A stretch of 41,661 nt of DNA, taken from the NCBI GenBank assembly GCA_016198745.1, contig JACQHZ010000149.1:1-41661 (forward strand). Reading direction: 5' to 3'. This document shows positions 1-5,998 of the stretch, piece after piece. Position 1 is the first letter of the stretch, and each line of letters opens with the position of its first letter. Position numbers and translations under genes: made by a program. The stretch comes from Verrucomicrobiota bacterium (lineage in GTDB: Bacteria; Verrucomicrobiota; Verrucomicrobiia; JABWAM01). The notes beneath the pieces were generated by a model that was given only the letters and a program-made list of their open reading frames with translations, did not search any database and was not told the origin of the DNA.

Positions 1-1
1 A

Positions 2-559
2 AAAACGCCCGCTTCTCCATCAATTTCCAAGTCGAGTCTCAAACTCAGCGCGCTGCTTTTGCAGGAGCATCGCCATCCCAAGCAATCGGGTCGGAGAACG
101 GGACGGATCACCGAGTTGACCAATGACCTCATGCAGATTGAGGTCCAACGGACGACGGTGCAAAAAGAAGTCTCCCGGTTGGAAACTCTCATCCAGCAGC
201 AAATGGTGCGGTTGGACACCAAGAACAAAAGCGTGATGGACTGCCTGAAAGTGATCGCCCGCAATGCCTTCTACCAGGCATTGCAGCCGTTCAAAAAATC
301 CTACAACAACTACCGCGACGATCACGAGCTGTTCCGCAACTTGACCCAATGTGATGGGGTCTTGGTCGAAAGCGCCAAGCAAGTCGATGCCTACCTGCTG
401 CCGACCGTCAACTATTCGCCCATGCTGCGCAAACTCATCACGCAGATGCTCGACCAGATGAACACTGCGGCTCCCCAAATGTCGGACGGTTCTCAGCGTC
501 AGCTCCGCCTCCACCTGGCCGAAAAAGAGGGAATTCAACTTGCGATAAGCTTCGACTGA
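2..559 (+). CDS. C-terminal part of a transposase-like protein, 5' end outside window
   Basis: The reading frame is open from the first bases of the window and ends at the stop at 557-559, so the start is missing. About 185 residues remain; they are basic and helix-rich, with a stretch around residues 45-70 that could be a coiled coil (alternating Leu/Val and charged residues). Its first 25 or so residues contain LSALLLQEHRH, encoded by a 36-bp stretch (42-77) that is identical to 29614-29649 inside a second transposase-like relic. That shared block is the main reason for calling it mobile-element derived. No DDE motif can be seen in the visible part. It could also be an accessory protein of the same element. 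Family assignment is inference; the open frame and the shared block are seen directly. Confidence 0.45.
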   Translation, partial: KTPASPSISKSSLKLSALLLQEHRHPKQSGRRTGRITELTNDLMQIEVQRTTVQKEVSRLETLIQQQMVRLDTKNKSVMDCLKVIARNAFYQALQPFKKSYNNYRDDHELFRNLTQCDGVLVESAKQVDAYLLPTVNYSPMLRKLITQMLDQMNTAAPQMSDGSQRQLRLHLAEKEGIQLAISFD

Positions 560-718
560 AACGACGGTTTTTACTGAGTTCTGGATAAAATAGAATTTGC
601 TCATGCAAAATTTGGATTGAGATATGACCATTCGAGGATGATCAACTTCGCGCCATTCGGGTGACACGTTTTCCGTTTCCGCTTGACGATTTGGAGGTAA
701 GACGGCATCTTACATCAT

Positions 719-970
719 ATGACCACAACGATTTCCAGCAAAGGCCAGATTGTTTTGCCCGCCGGCATTCGCCAGCAGGACGGCATCGAGCCGGGCCAGC
801 AGTTTGACATTGAACGAATTGATCGCGGCGAATACCGGCTCAAGCGAAAAGCGCCTCGGCGCAATGAGGGATTGGTGGAACTATTGCTCGCTTGTCCCTT
901 CAAAGGTTGGTTCAAGCCGATGGATCGCTCGGAAACGACTGACGACATTCATCTGCCCAAACTCGGATGA
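719..970 (+). CDS. vapB: VapB-type antitoxin, AbrB/SpoVT fold
   Basis: This is an 83-residue protein. The N-terminus MTTTISSKGQIVLPAGIR is the typical swapped-hairpin AbrB/SpoVT DNA-binding start, followed by a G-x-E-P-G-Q-Q-F-D-I segment and a basic R-L-K-R-K patch. The C-terminal tail (about residues 50-83) would be the toxin-binding region. The stop overlaps the start of the next gene by 4 bp (ATGA), the usual arrangement for antitoxin-first VapBC operons. In this family the antitoxin neutralises the PIN nuclease and represses its own promoter. A GGAGG lies at 693-697, about 21 nt upstream of the ATG, which is too far for an ordinary Shine-Dalgarno. The start is therefore chosen from the domain boundary. 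Confidence 0.85.
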   Translation: MTTTISSKGQIVLPAGIRQQDGIEPGQQFDIERIDRGEYRLKRKAPRRNEGLVELLLACPFKGWFKPMDRSETTDDIHLPKLG

Positions 971-1374
971 CTTACATCGTCGATGCGAATTTGCTCAGTG
1001 AGCCGACGAAACCGTCCCCCGACCCCAAAGCGATCGCTTGGTTGCAGGCCAACGAGGGCGACTGCGTCGTGGATGCCGTAATTCTTGGTGAGTTGTGCGT
1101 CGGAATTCTCGGACTTCCTCGCGGGCGCAAGCGCGCCCAACTCGAGCGGTGGTTCGAGGCCGTGGCGCGGACCATTGATTGTCTCCCGTGGGATGCCGCG
1201 GTGAGCCTGCGCTGGGCGAAACTGGTGGTCGGATTGAAGAGCAAAGGCGAGACGCTGCCCTTGCTCGACGGGATGATCGCAGCCACTGCCCTGGAGCACG
1301 GCCTCACCGTCGCCACACGCAACACCCGCGACTTCGCCAGGGCCGGTGTGCCGGTCGTGAATCCATTTGCCTGA
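967..1374 (+). CDS. vapC: VapC-type toxin, PIN-domain ribonuclease
   Basis: This 135-residue protein has the normal length for a VapC toxin. The PIN acidic residues are visible: Asp in VDANLLSEPTK near the N-terminus, Glu in ILGELCVGIL (about residue 43), Asp in LLDGMIAAT (about residue 100) and Asp in TRNTRDFARAGV (about residue 121). The C-terminus VPVVNPF is characteristic of one VapC subgroup. PIN toxins cleave RNA, often tRNA or rRNA, with Mg2+ or Mn2+. Translation is coupled to the upstream antitoxin by the ATGA overlap. All catalytic positions are present, so the module looks functional. Confidence 0.88.
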   Translation: MTYIVDANLLSEPTKPSPDPKAIAWLQANEGDCVVDAVILGELCVGILGLPRGRKRAQLERWFEAVARTIDCLPWDAAVSLRWAKLVVGLKSKGETLPLLDGMIAATALEHGLTVATRNTRDFARAGVPVVNPFA

Positions 1375-1586
1375 CGCATTTTCCGTTTTCGGGGCATGCC
1401 CATCCGTTCCGCCAAAACAGCTTTACTTGTGGATTCGGCGCGCCGATCTGGTATGCTTTGGCATCGAACGAAAGAAAATTATGGGACTGATACGGATGCC
1501 GGCCATCCCATTGAAATCGGCCGTCTTGCCTGGTCAGTATTGAACATGGCAAAGCAGCGTTGACATCCTTGACCTGTAGTCGTGTG

Positions 1587-2003
1587 TCAAGGGGTCTTCA
1601 GCGGCACCGACGGGAAGTACTTCCTGAAACGATCCTCGTCCGCCGTGGCCAGCGTCCAACCCATTACCAGAGCATCTGCTCCGATGAAGAAATCCGGAAG
1701 CGGGACGGCGGGTGCCTCCTTGCCGGACTCCGACTTGCGTCGCGTGCGGTAGGCCAGGTACGCACGCGCACACACTTCCGAGGCGGCAGCGGGCACGTCC
1801 AGCACGGCCACGCCCCAGCTCCGAATCCGGTCGGCCACCGTCTGCGGTTCGGCATCGCCCACGCATATCTCGGCCACGCTGACCGCGTTGACTGCGGCGC
1901 CATTGCCGGCCACGCTCTCCGCAATCGTTCGGCGAGCCCAGCGACAGTATTCCGACCGCTCGTCTGATGTGTAAATCAGAACGTTTGTGTCCAGAAGCAT
2001 CAT
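1587..2003 (-). CDS. vapC: VapC-type toxin, PIN domain (second module)
   Basis: The open frame extends further upstream, but the PIN domain begins at the double Met encoded at 2003/2000 (MMLLDTNVLIYTSDE), giving 138 residues. The first catalytic Asp lies in LLDTNVL, the Glu in SVAEICVGD, and the later acidic cluster in DFFIGADALVMGW and ATADEDRF. The start overlaps the end of the antitoxin gene by 4 bp. A proline- and charge-rich insert (around residues 92-105) precedes the IGADAL motif and is somewhat longer than usual. As with other PIN toxins, RNA cleavage is expected from the family. The module faces the first VapBC pair, with about 210 bp between the two toxin genes that hold nothing recognisable. 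Confidence 0.85.
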   Translation of the reverse strand: MMLLDTNVLIYTSDERSEYCRWARRTIAESVAGNGAAVNAVSVAEICVGDAEPQTVADRIRSWGVAVLDVPAAASEVCARAYLAYRTRRKSESGKEAPAVPLPDFFIGADALVMGWTLATADEDRFRKYFPSVPLKTP

Positions 2004-2230
2004 GGCTCGCGGGTGAGCGCCTTGAGCATTTCCCACCCCATCTTCGGGTGAAGCGGCGCAGCGCTGATCGCACGAAGGCACTGCGTCCGGTTCATCCGCG
2101 CTCCTGGCTCCGGACGTGCCAGACGCACAAGCAGAAACTGCCCGCTGCCTTGACGGTGGACATCGAACACATCACCTGGTTTGGCCGTCGACAGCACAAT
2201 GCGTTTCTTGCTATCGGCAGTCGTTGTCAT
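2000..2230 (-). CDS. vapB: VapB-type antitoxin, AbrB-like (second module)
   Basis: Starting at the ATG at 2230, this encodes 76 residues: MTTTADSKKRIVLSTAKPGD and onward. This is an AbrB/SpoVT-like antitoxin start with the K-R-I-V-L strand and a P-G-D-V-F-D-V turn. The longer open frame upstream has no resemblance to the family, so the internal Met is preferred. The stop overlaps the VapC start by 4 bp. The tail LHPKMGWEMLKALTREP would bind the toxin. The low similarity to the first VapB argues that this is an independent acquisition and not a local duplication. Confidence 0.75.
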   Translation of the reverse strand: MTTTADSKKRIVLSTAKPGDVFDVHRQGSGQFLLVRLARPEPGARMNRTQCLRAISAAPLHPKMGWEMLKALTREP

Positions 2231-2586
2231 GGTGGGATTATCCCACATGCACCAGGTCCGGTCAACACGGAAAAGCCGCACCCGGGAGCGTTCATTCGCA
2301 CCTGCCGATCTATTGAAGTCTGACTTTGCCAAGGGCTTGCATCGCCGGGGTCAGTCCGGGTTTCATGATTGATGAGGGTTCCCGTTATTTTTTTCGGCGG
2401 CGAAAAAAATCATGGAAAAACCACCGGTCGGAGGGGTGGTTCCCGGTCTGAAAATTCAGGATGGCGCATGCGGGCAGCCCGTTTGGATGCCAACACCGAA
2501 TCATCCATCAAGGGTTTCTCCCCGTCAAGTTCCATCTTCCTGCCGCATCTTCCTGCCGGTCACGATGTGTCGGGACGGTTCCGATT
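2231..2586. other. Gene-free spacer between two toxin-antitoxin modules
   Basis: No reading frame here looks like a protein. The stretch lies between the start of the second VapB and the end of the RelE/ParE toxin gene. It contains two adjacent hairpins at 2387-2440 (listed separately) and would hold the promoter of the second VapBC operon at its left end. Nothing else was recognised. Confidence 0.5.
2387..2440. terminator. Two tandem hairpins, possible bidirectional terminator
   Basis: The first hairpin has a perfect 10-bp stem (ATTTTTTTCG / CGAAAAAAAT, 2387-2396 and 2401-2410) with a GCGG loop. The second pairs ACCACC with GGTGGT (2420-2425 and 2435-2440). The A/T-rich outer arm of the first gives a U-rich run on either strand, so termination of the RelE/ParE transcript is plausible. 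This is a structural reading only. Confidence 0.4.
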
Positions 2587-2898
2587 TTATTGATCCAGAC
2601 GCAAGGATTTTGGATCACGGGCGCCATGCCAAAAACGGAGGACGCGCACTTTGTTTTGGTCCGTAAAAACACGATATAAAATCAGGTAATTTCCCTCGAT
2701 GAGTTTGCGCACACCAGGCCGCTTGCGCAAGGCTCCGCCAGAGTTGTGAACCTGCGGTTGAGCCAAACTCCACGCGCGTTGAGTGAGTCGGCAGCCAAAA
2801 CGTTCGGCGGCAGCGGGATCGTCGCGAGCAATATAACGAACGATCTGCTCCAAATCGGAAACGGCCAACGGTGAAAAAACTACTTGGAATGCGCCCAT
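2587..2898 (-). CDS. RelE/ParE-family toxin
   Basis: This 103-residue protein has the full-length ParE/RelE layout. The N-terminal strand and helix read FQVVFSPLAVSDLEQIVRYIA. A central G-V-R-K-L-I-E-G-N-Y-L-I-L-Y-R-V motif follows, then the C-terminal strand V-R-V-L-R-F-W-H-G-A-R-D. This is typical of ParE-like plasmid stabilisation toxins, which poison gyrase or cleave mRNA depending on the subgroup; sequence alone does not settle which. It overlaps the upstream antitoxin gene by 19 bp, indicating coupled translation. All family-typical positions are present and there is no sign of decay. Confidence 0.85.
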   Translation of the reverse strand: MGAFQVVFSPLAVSDLEQIVRYIARDDPAAAERFGCRLTQRAWSLAQPQVHNSGGALRKRPGVRKLIEGNYLILYRVFTDQNKVRVLRFWHGARDPKSLRLDQ

Positions 2899-3086
2899 TG
2901 AGTCACCCGATTGCTCACGTCTTCAATCGACACGTCGCCTTGAGGCGAAACGGCATCCGCTTCATCAATGGCGGCCAGCAATTCGGGAGTTTCAATGCCA
3001 TCCAACTCGGCGATGCGATGCAGGATTTTTTCCCGTTCCGTGGGCAACAACCTGGGCAACTCATCAAGGATTTCGGTCATACTCAT
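2880..3086 (-). CDS. Antitoxin of the RelE/ParE module
   Basis: This is a 68-residue acidic protein just upstream of and overlapping the toxin gene. The N-terminal half (ILDELPRLLPTEREKILHRI) resembles the short helical addiction-module antitoxins that accompany ParE-like toxins. The C-terminal half is acidic and probably unstructured until toxin binding. Two in-frame Met codons at 3086 and 3080 are possible starts; the first is given. No HTH or ribbon-helix-helix can be assigned with certainty, so autoregulation is assumed from the family and not seen. Confidence 0.75.
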   Translation of the reverse strand: MSMTEILDELPRLLPTEREKILHRIAELDGIETPELLAAIDEADAVSPQGDVSIEDVSNRVTQWAHSK

Positions 3087-3188
3087 ATTTGAAGACTAAC
3101 CCTTTTGGCTCACAGTTTCAACCTCGTATTGCGTCGCCTCATCACGCCCGGCTGGGTGTCAGCCACGATTGCAGCGGATGGGCAGGAA

Positions 3189-3374
3189 TCAGTTCGCATG
3201 ATGCGCGACCGCGTCTGTCTTCGATACATCCAGGAAACGGAACTTGCCACTCTTTCGAAGCTTCTTCTCGAACTTCCTGTAGTGCTCCATCAAACGCATC
3301 GGATCATGGCCGCACCGGACCGAGATGAGGTGACGGATTCGACGCACCTCGGCAATGACCGGATCATCCTTCAT
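3189..3374 (-). CDS. Small antitoxin-like protein partnered with a PIN relic
   Basis: The ATG at 3374 overlaps the stop region of the PIN relic. The protein has 61 residues, beginning MKDDPVIAEVRRIRHLIS and containing HDPMRLMEHYRKFE. This pattern (I-x-E-V-R-x-I-R ... H-D-x-x-x-L-x-x-Y) is familiar from short proteins encoded directly after PIN genes in cyanobacteria, planctomycetes and verrucomicrobia. The frame is intact although its presumed toxin partner is deleted. Survival of an antitoxin without its toxin is common during decay of such modules. The family is recalled by pattern and was not searched. Confidence 0.6.
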   Translation of the reverse strand: MKDDPVIAEVRRIRHLISVRCGHDPMRLMEHYRKFEKKLRKSGKFRFLDVSKTDAVAHHAN

Positions 3375-3531
3375 ATTCCTCCAACAATTCCAAGGGTGTG
3401 ACCAGCTCGTATTTCTGGCGGGCATCAGTCCACCATTGGCGCGTCCAGTTTCTGCGGGCCACCATTTCGGGGGTCGAGCGTTTCGTGTGATAGAAGCTTG
3501 GAATGGTCGTTTCGATGTAAACCCGGTCCAC
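3364..3531 (-). pseudogene. PIN-domain toxin with a large internal deletion
   Basis: Reading from the GTG at 3531, the product would be only 55 residues. The first part, VYIETTIPSFYH followed by TPEMVARRNWTRQWW, is the usual N-terminus of a PIN toxin. It runs directly into TPLELLEEYEG and a stop, which looks like the usual C-terminus of the same family. About 100 residues that should carry the remaining acidic residues are absent, yet the frame is kept and the stop still overlaps the downstream antitoxin start. The simplest reading is an in-frame internal deletion. A GTG start is assumed because no ATG lies in frame nearby. Confidence 0.65.
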
Positions 3532-3540
3532 AACTGCGCA

Positions 3541-4000
3541 TGCTCGCCAAAGGCAGAGCAGGATGCAAATCGAAAAAGAGGGCGTTCTTTTGCAGGACGG
3601 ACGATTGGCGCGCGATCAGGGTGACGGGACAGGTAATGATCACCGGTTGTTGCCGCGGATGAAACAACTCTTCGATCACGCGGCGGCCCGCTTCTTTTCC
3701 CAACTCTTCCCACGGAACGCGAATGCTGCTCAAGGTCGGTCGCACGGTTTCTGTCAAATCCCGGATGTCATCGAACCCCACCATGCCGACGTCCTCGGGA
3801 ACCTTCAGGCCGCGGCGTTCGCATTCCCGCAAGACGCCAATGGCCGCCCCGTCGTTCGGACAAACAATGCCCAGAGGCGTTCCCCAACGGTCCAACAACT
3901 CGGCGGTGGCCATGCCTTGAGTTTTCAACAGGGCGATTATGTGGCCTTGGGGACCAATGTTGCTTTCAATCTGCCGGGCGATCGGGCAATCGCGGTCTGA
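3541..4000 (-). pseudogene. Orphan effector-binding domain of a LacI-family regulator
   Basis: About 150 residues of a periplasmic-binding-fold effector domain are readable. They include GIVCPNDGAAIGVLRECERR, GLKVPEDVGMVGFDD, L-S-S-I-R-V-P and the P-V-T-L-I-A-R-Q-S end strand, all typical of the C-terminal half of LacI-type repressors. The N-terminal helix-turn-helix and first half of the domain are missing, and the frame runs on past the expected stop toward the PIN relic. The segment therefore looks like a truncated regulator left next to a toxin-antitoxin insertion. A functional role is unlikely. Confidence 0.7.
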
Positions 4001-4265
4001 TTGAAACTGGAGGCGCCGCGATGTCCCAATCCCCTGACCAACTGGACCATCCTGCATGGCGGCGAATCGTATCCTCGAGGGTTGGGAAATTTTCGCCGGC
4101 TATCTGACCACCATGGAATGGATGGAAAAATGATCTCAACAAGCATGTGGCATGAAAACCGCTGCGGGATGCGGATTTGTTCGGCGCGGAGTTCAGGCGG
4201 AACGCGCCGGGCGGCCCCCCCCGCGCATTTTTCCTTCTTGACGCCGGATCGGTCAACATGCATAT

Positions 4266-4299
4266 CTGATAATCAGTGATTGATCAGAAACAGTGATTG
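4266..4299. repeat. Short degenerate TGATCAGTGATT-type repeat before the regulator
   Basis: Copies of CAGTGATTG occur twice, interleaved with TGATAATC and TGATCAG, directly upstream of the GntR start. A related tract occurs at 5026-5050 just after the gene. The tract is either an intergenic filler repeat or the operator of the regulator; its palindromic TGATCA half-sites would fit either. Confidence 0.4.
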
Positions 4300-4304
4300 C
4301 GGCA

Positions 4305-5033
4305 ATGAACCGAAGCGATTCCAAGCATGCGGCGCCGGGGTGTGAGCAGGTGGCGCGCCGGCTCGTGCGGTATGTCGCCGACCAGCGGGTCGGAAACGGC
4401 AGCCGTCTGCCCTCCATCCGCGTCCTGGCGCGGCTTTTCCGCACCAGCCCCAGCACGGTCCGGGACGCATTGTTGCGCCTGCAAACCACCGGACTGGTGT
4501 CCATCCATCCGCGCGCCGGCGCGTTTGTGCAATCGGTCTCCTACGCGCCGCTGGTGCGGACCTTTCAGGACACCATCGGCGTGGCGTTGCTTCAACAGGA
4601 TGGCAATCTGTTTTCCCTGCTCGATACGCGGAAGCTGGTTGAAATTGAATTAGCCGGTCGCGCGGCTGCGGCGTGCCGTCCTGAGCAGCTTTTTCCGTTG
4701 TATGCGGCCATCGAAGTCATGGCGTCGTCCGGCCGCGACCTGGAACAATTCATCCGGGCCGACGAGGAATTCCACCTGGCCCTGGGCCGGATCGCGGGCA
4801 ACGAGGTGATGGTCGCCATCGTGGGGGCGCTGCTGGCGATCCTGCGCCCGCACCGTCTGAGTTTTGCCCGCACCCCGCGGCATCTGGCTGTCGTCCGCGC
4901 GGCGCACCGCAAGATTTACGAAGCATTGGTGAAACACGACCCGGAAGAGGCCCGCGCGCAAATGCGGTCCCATCTCGAATATCGCTGCGAACTGCTGCGC
5001 AACCGGCTCACCCGTTTCGCGGAGGATCAGTAA
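4305..5033 (+). CDS. GntR-family transcriptional regulator (FadR-like, FCD domain)
   Basis: With the ATG at 4305 the product is 242 residues. The winged helix-turn-helix spans about residues 15-75 (G-S-R-L-P-S-I-R-V-L-A, then SPSTVRDALLRLQTTGLV and the wing I-H-P-R-A-G-A-F-V). The FCD effector domain follows from about residue 95, with the metal-type residues of the family visible in RADEEFHLALGRIAGN (Asp and His), a central His-rich segment (LRPHRL) and AAHRKIYEALVKHDPEEA. FadR-type GntR proteins usually sense organic or sugar acids and control neighbouring catabolic genes. This fits the sugar-acid dehydratase and dehydrogenase downstream. A GTG at 4293 is an alternative start. Confidence 0.88.
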   Translation: MNRSDSKHAAPGCEQVARRLVRYVADQRVGNGSRLPSIRVLARLFRTSPSTVRDALLRLQTTGLVSIHPRAGAFVQSVSYAPLVRTFQDTIGVALLQQDGNLFSLLDTRKLVEIELAGRAAAACRPEQLFPLYAAIEVMASSGRDLEQFIRADEEFHLALGRIAGNEVMVAIVGALLAILRPHRLSFARTPRHLAVVRAAHRKIYEALVKHDPEEARAQMRSHLEYRCELLRNRLTRFAEDQ

Positions 5034-5050
5034 CCAGTGATCAGTGATCA
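5026..5050. repeat. ATCAGTGATC tandem tract at the end of the regulator gene
   Basis: The words CCAGTGATCAGTGATCA overlap the stop codon of the GntR gene and resemble the tract at 4266-4299, so the gene is bracketed by related repeats. It could be a boundary of an inserted unit or a second operator for the downstream genes. Confidence 0.4.
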
Positions 5051-5090
5051 CCCTTCCCAGGGTGATTTTTTCCCTAATCAGTATCCCACC

Positions 5091-5891
5091 ATGAATGATT
5101 TACGAGCAAGGCAAATGGGTGGAACAATGGAGTATTGGAACGCTGGAATAATGAGAAGGGTTGAAGGACGGCACATCCAACGTTCCCCACCACTCCATCA
5201 TTCCATCATTCCATCACCCCATGCATTCACCCTCATCGAATTGCTTGTGGTCATCGCCATCATTTCCATCCTGGCCGCGTTGCTGACGCCCGCGTTGAAA
5301 CGATCACGGGATGCGGCAAAGCGGATTACGTGCGCGAATAATCTGCGACAACTTGGTCTGGCGATGCATTTATACGCTCAGAATAACGACGATTTTTTGC
5401 CGCAACATGAAGGTCCGGAAGGCGCCGGAGGCGGCGGATATTGGACCAATCGCCTGATTGGCGGGGGATATATCAAGGCGACCATGAGCAGCGTTCCCTG
5501 GGGGTGCGTGGACGACGGAGTTTTTCAGTGTCCCTCAGTGCCGGGCAGTTGGAAGCCCTTCCCCTCCCAAAGCGGTTTGGCTGTTGCCAAAACCCACGTC
5601 ACCGACCCGGATACCGCGCCTTCCAATCCTGCGACCGGTCGAATGAGGTTGAGCGATTTTCACCGGGCAGCCGAGGTCTGCATGTTGACCGAGAGCGTAT
5701 ATGTCGCGGCCGACACAACGGCCAGCCTGGCATATTGTTCTGACTGTTATGATTGGACCTGGGGGGTGAAATCCGCCCGGTGGCATAGCGATGGTTCGAA
5801 CCTTGTTTTTTTGGATGGGCATGCGGAATGGAGGAAATATGAAAATCTCAAAACCAACAAAGACGATGTCTGGGGGCACAATTCGCGGTGA
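5091..5891 (+). CDS. Pseudopilin with N-terminal methylation motif and H-X9-DG tail
   Basis: The prepilin signature [20 protein letters not shown] is followed by a hydrophobic helix and [20 protein letters not shown], the standard start of the DUF1559-like pseudopilins of planctomycetes and verrucomicrobia. The C-terminus has [12 protein letters not shown], an exact His-X9-Asp-Gly motif. From the ATG at 5091 the leader before the cleavage site is about 45 residues, unusually long, and is encoded partly by an inverted repeat (5127-5198); in-frame ATGs at 5115, 5127 and 5151 are also possible. Such proteins are secreted through type II or type IV pilus-like machinery and often sit in carbohydrate clusters. 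Here the gene lies between a regulator and a LamG protein. Role unknown. Confidence 0.82.
   Translation: MNDLRARQMGGTMEYWNAGIMRRVEGRHIQRSPPLHHSIIPSPHAFTLIELLVVIAIISILAALLTPALKRSRDAAKRITCANNLRQLGLAMHLYAQNNDDFLPQHEGPEGAGGGGYWTNRLIGGGYIKATMSSVPWGCVDDGVFQCPSVPGSWKPFPSQSGLAVAKTHVTDPDTAPSNPATGRMRLSDFHRAAEVCMLTESVYVAADTTASLAYCSDCYDWTWGVKSARWHSDGSNLVFLDGHAEWRKYENLKTNKDDVWGHNSR
5127..5198. repeat. Imperfect inverted repeat inside the pseudopilin leader
   Basis: The left arm at 5127-5146 (ATGGAGTATTGGAACGCTGG) is approximately the reverse complement of 5177-5198. It is followed by the triplicated word CATTCCAT (5197-5215). The pair could fold in mRNA over the possible start codons. It looks like one of the wordy intergenic repeats of this genome that has been captured by the gene. 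Confidence 0.5.
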
Positions 5892-5998
5892 CGATCCGGA
5901 TGAACCGGTTGAAATCCTGCGCGCGCAAACAACCAATGAACAATGAAAACAGACCGCCGCCGGGCAGACGGGATTGGACGGTCGGAAAAGGAGGTATG

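Noticed and set aside
1555-1590. TTGACA followed by an AT-poor stretch as a promoter
   Set aside because: No suitable -10 box or gene follows on the + strand.
5790-5800. GGTTCGAACC, like a tRNA T-arm
   Set aside because: It lies inside the pseudopilin gene and no cloverleaf can be drawn around it.
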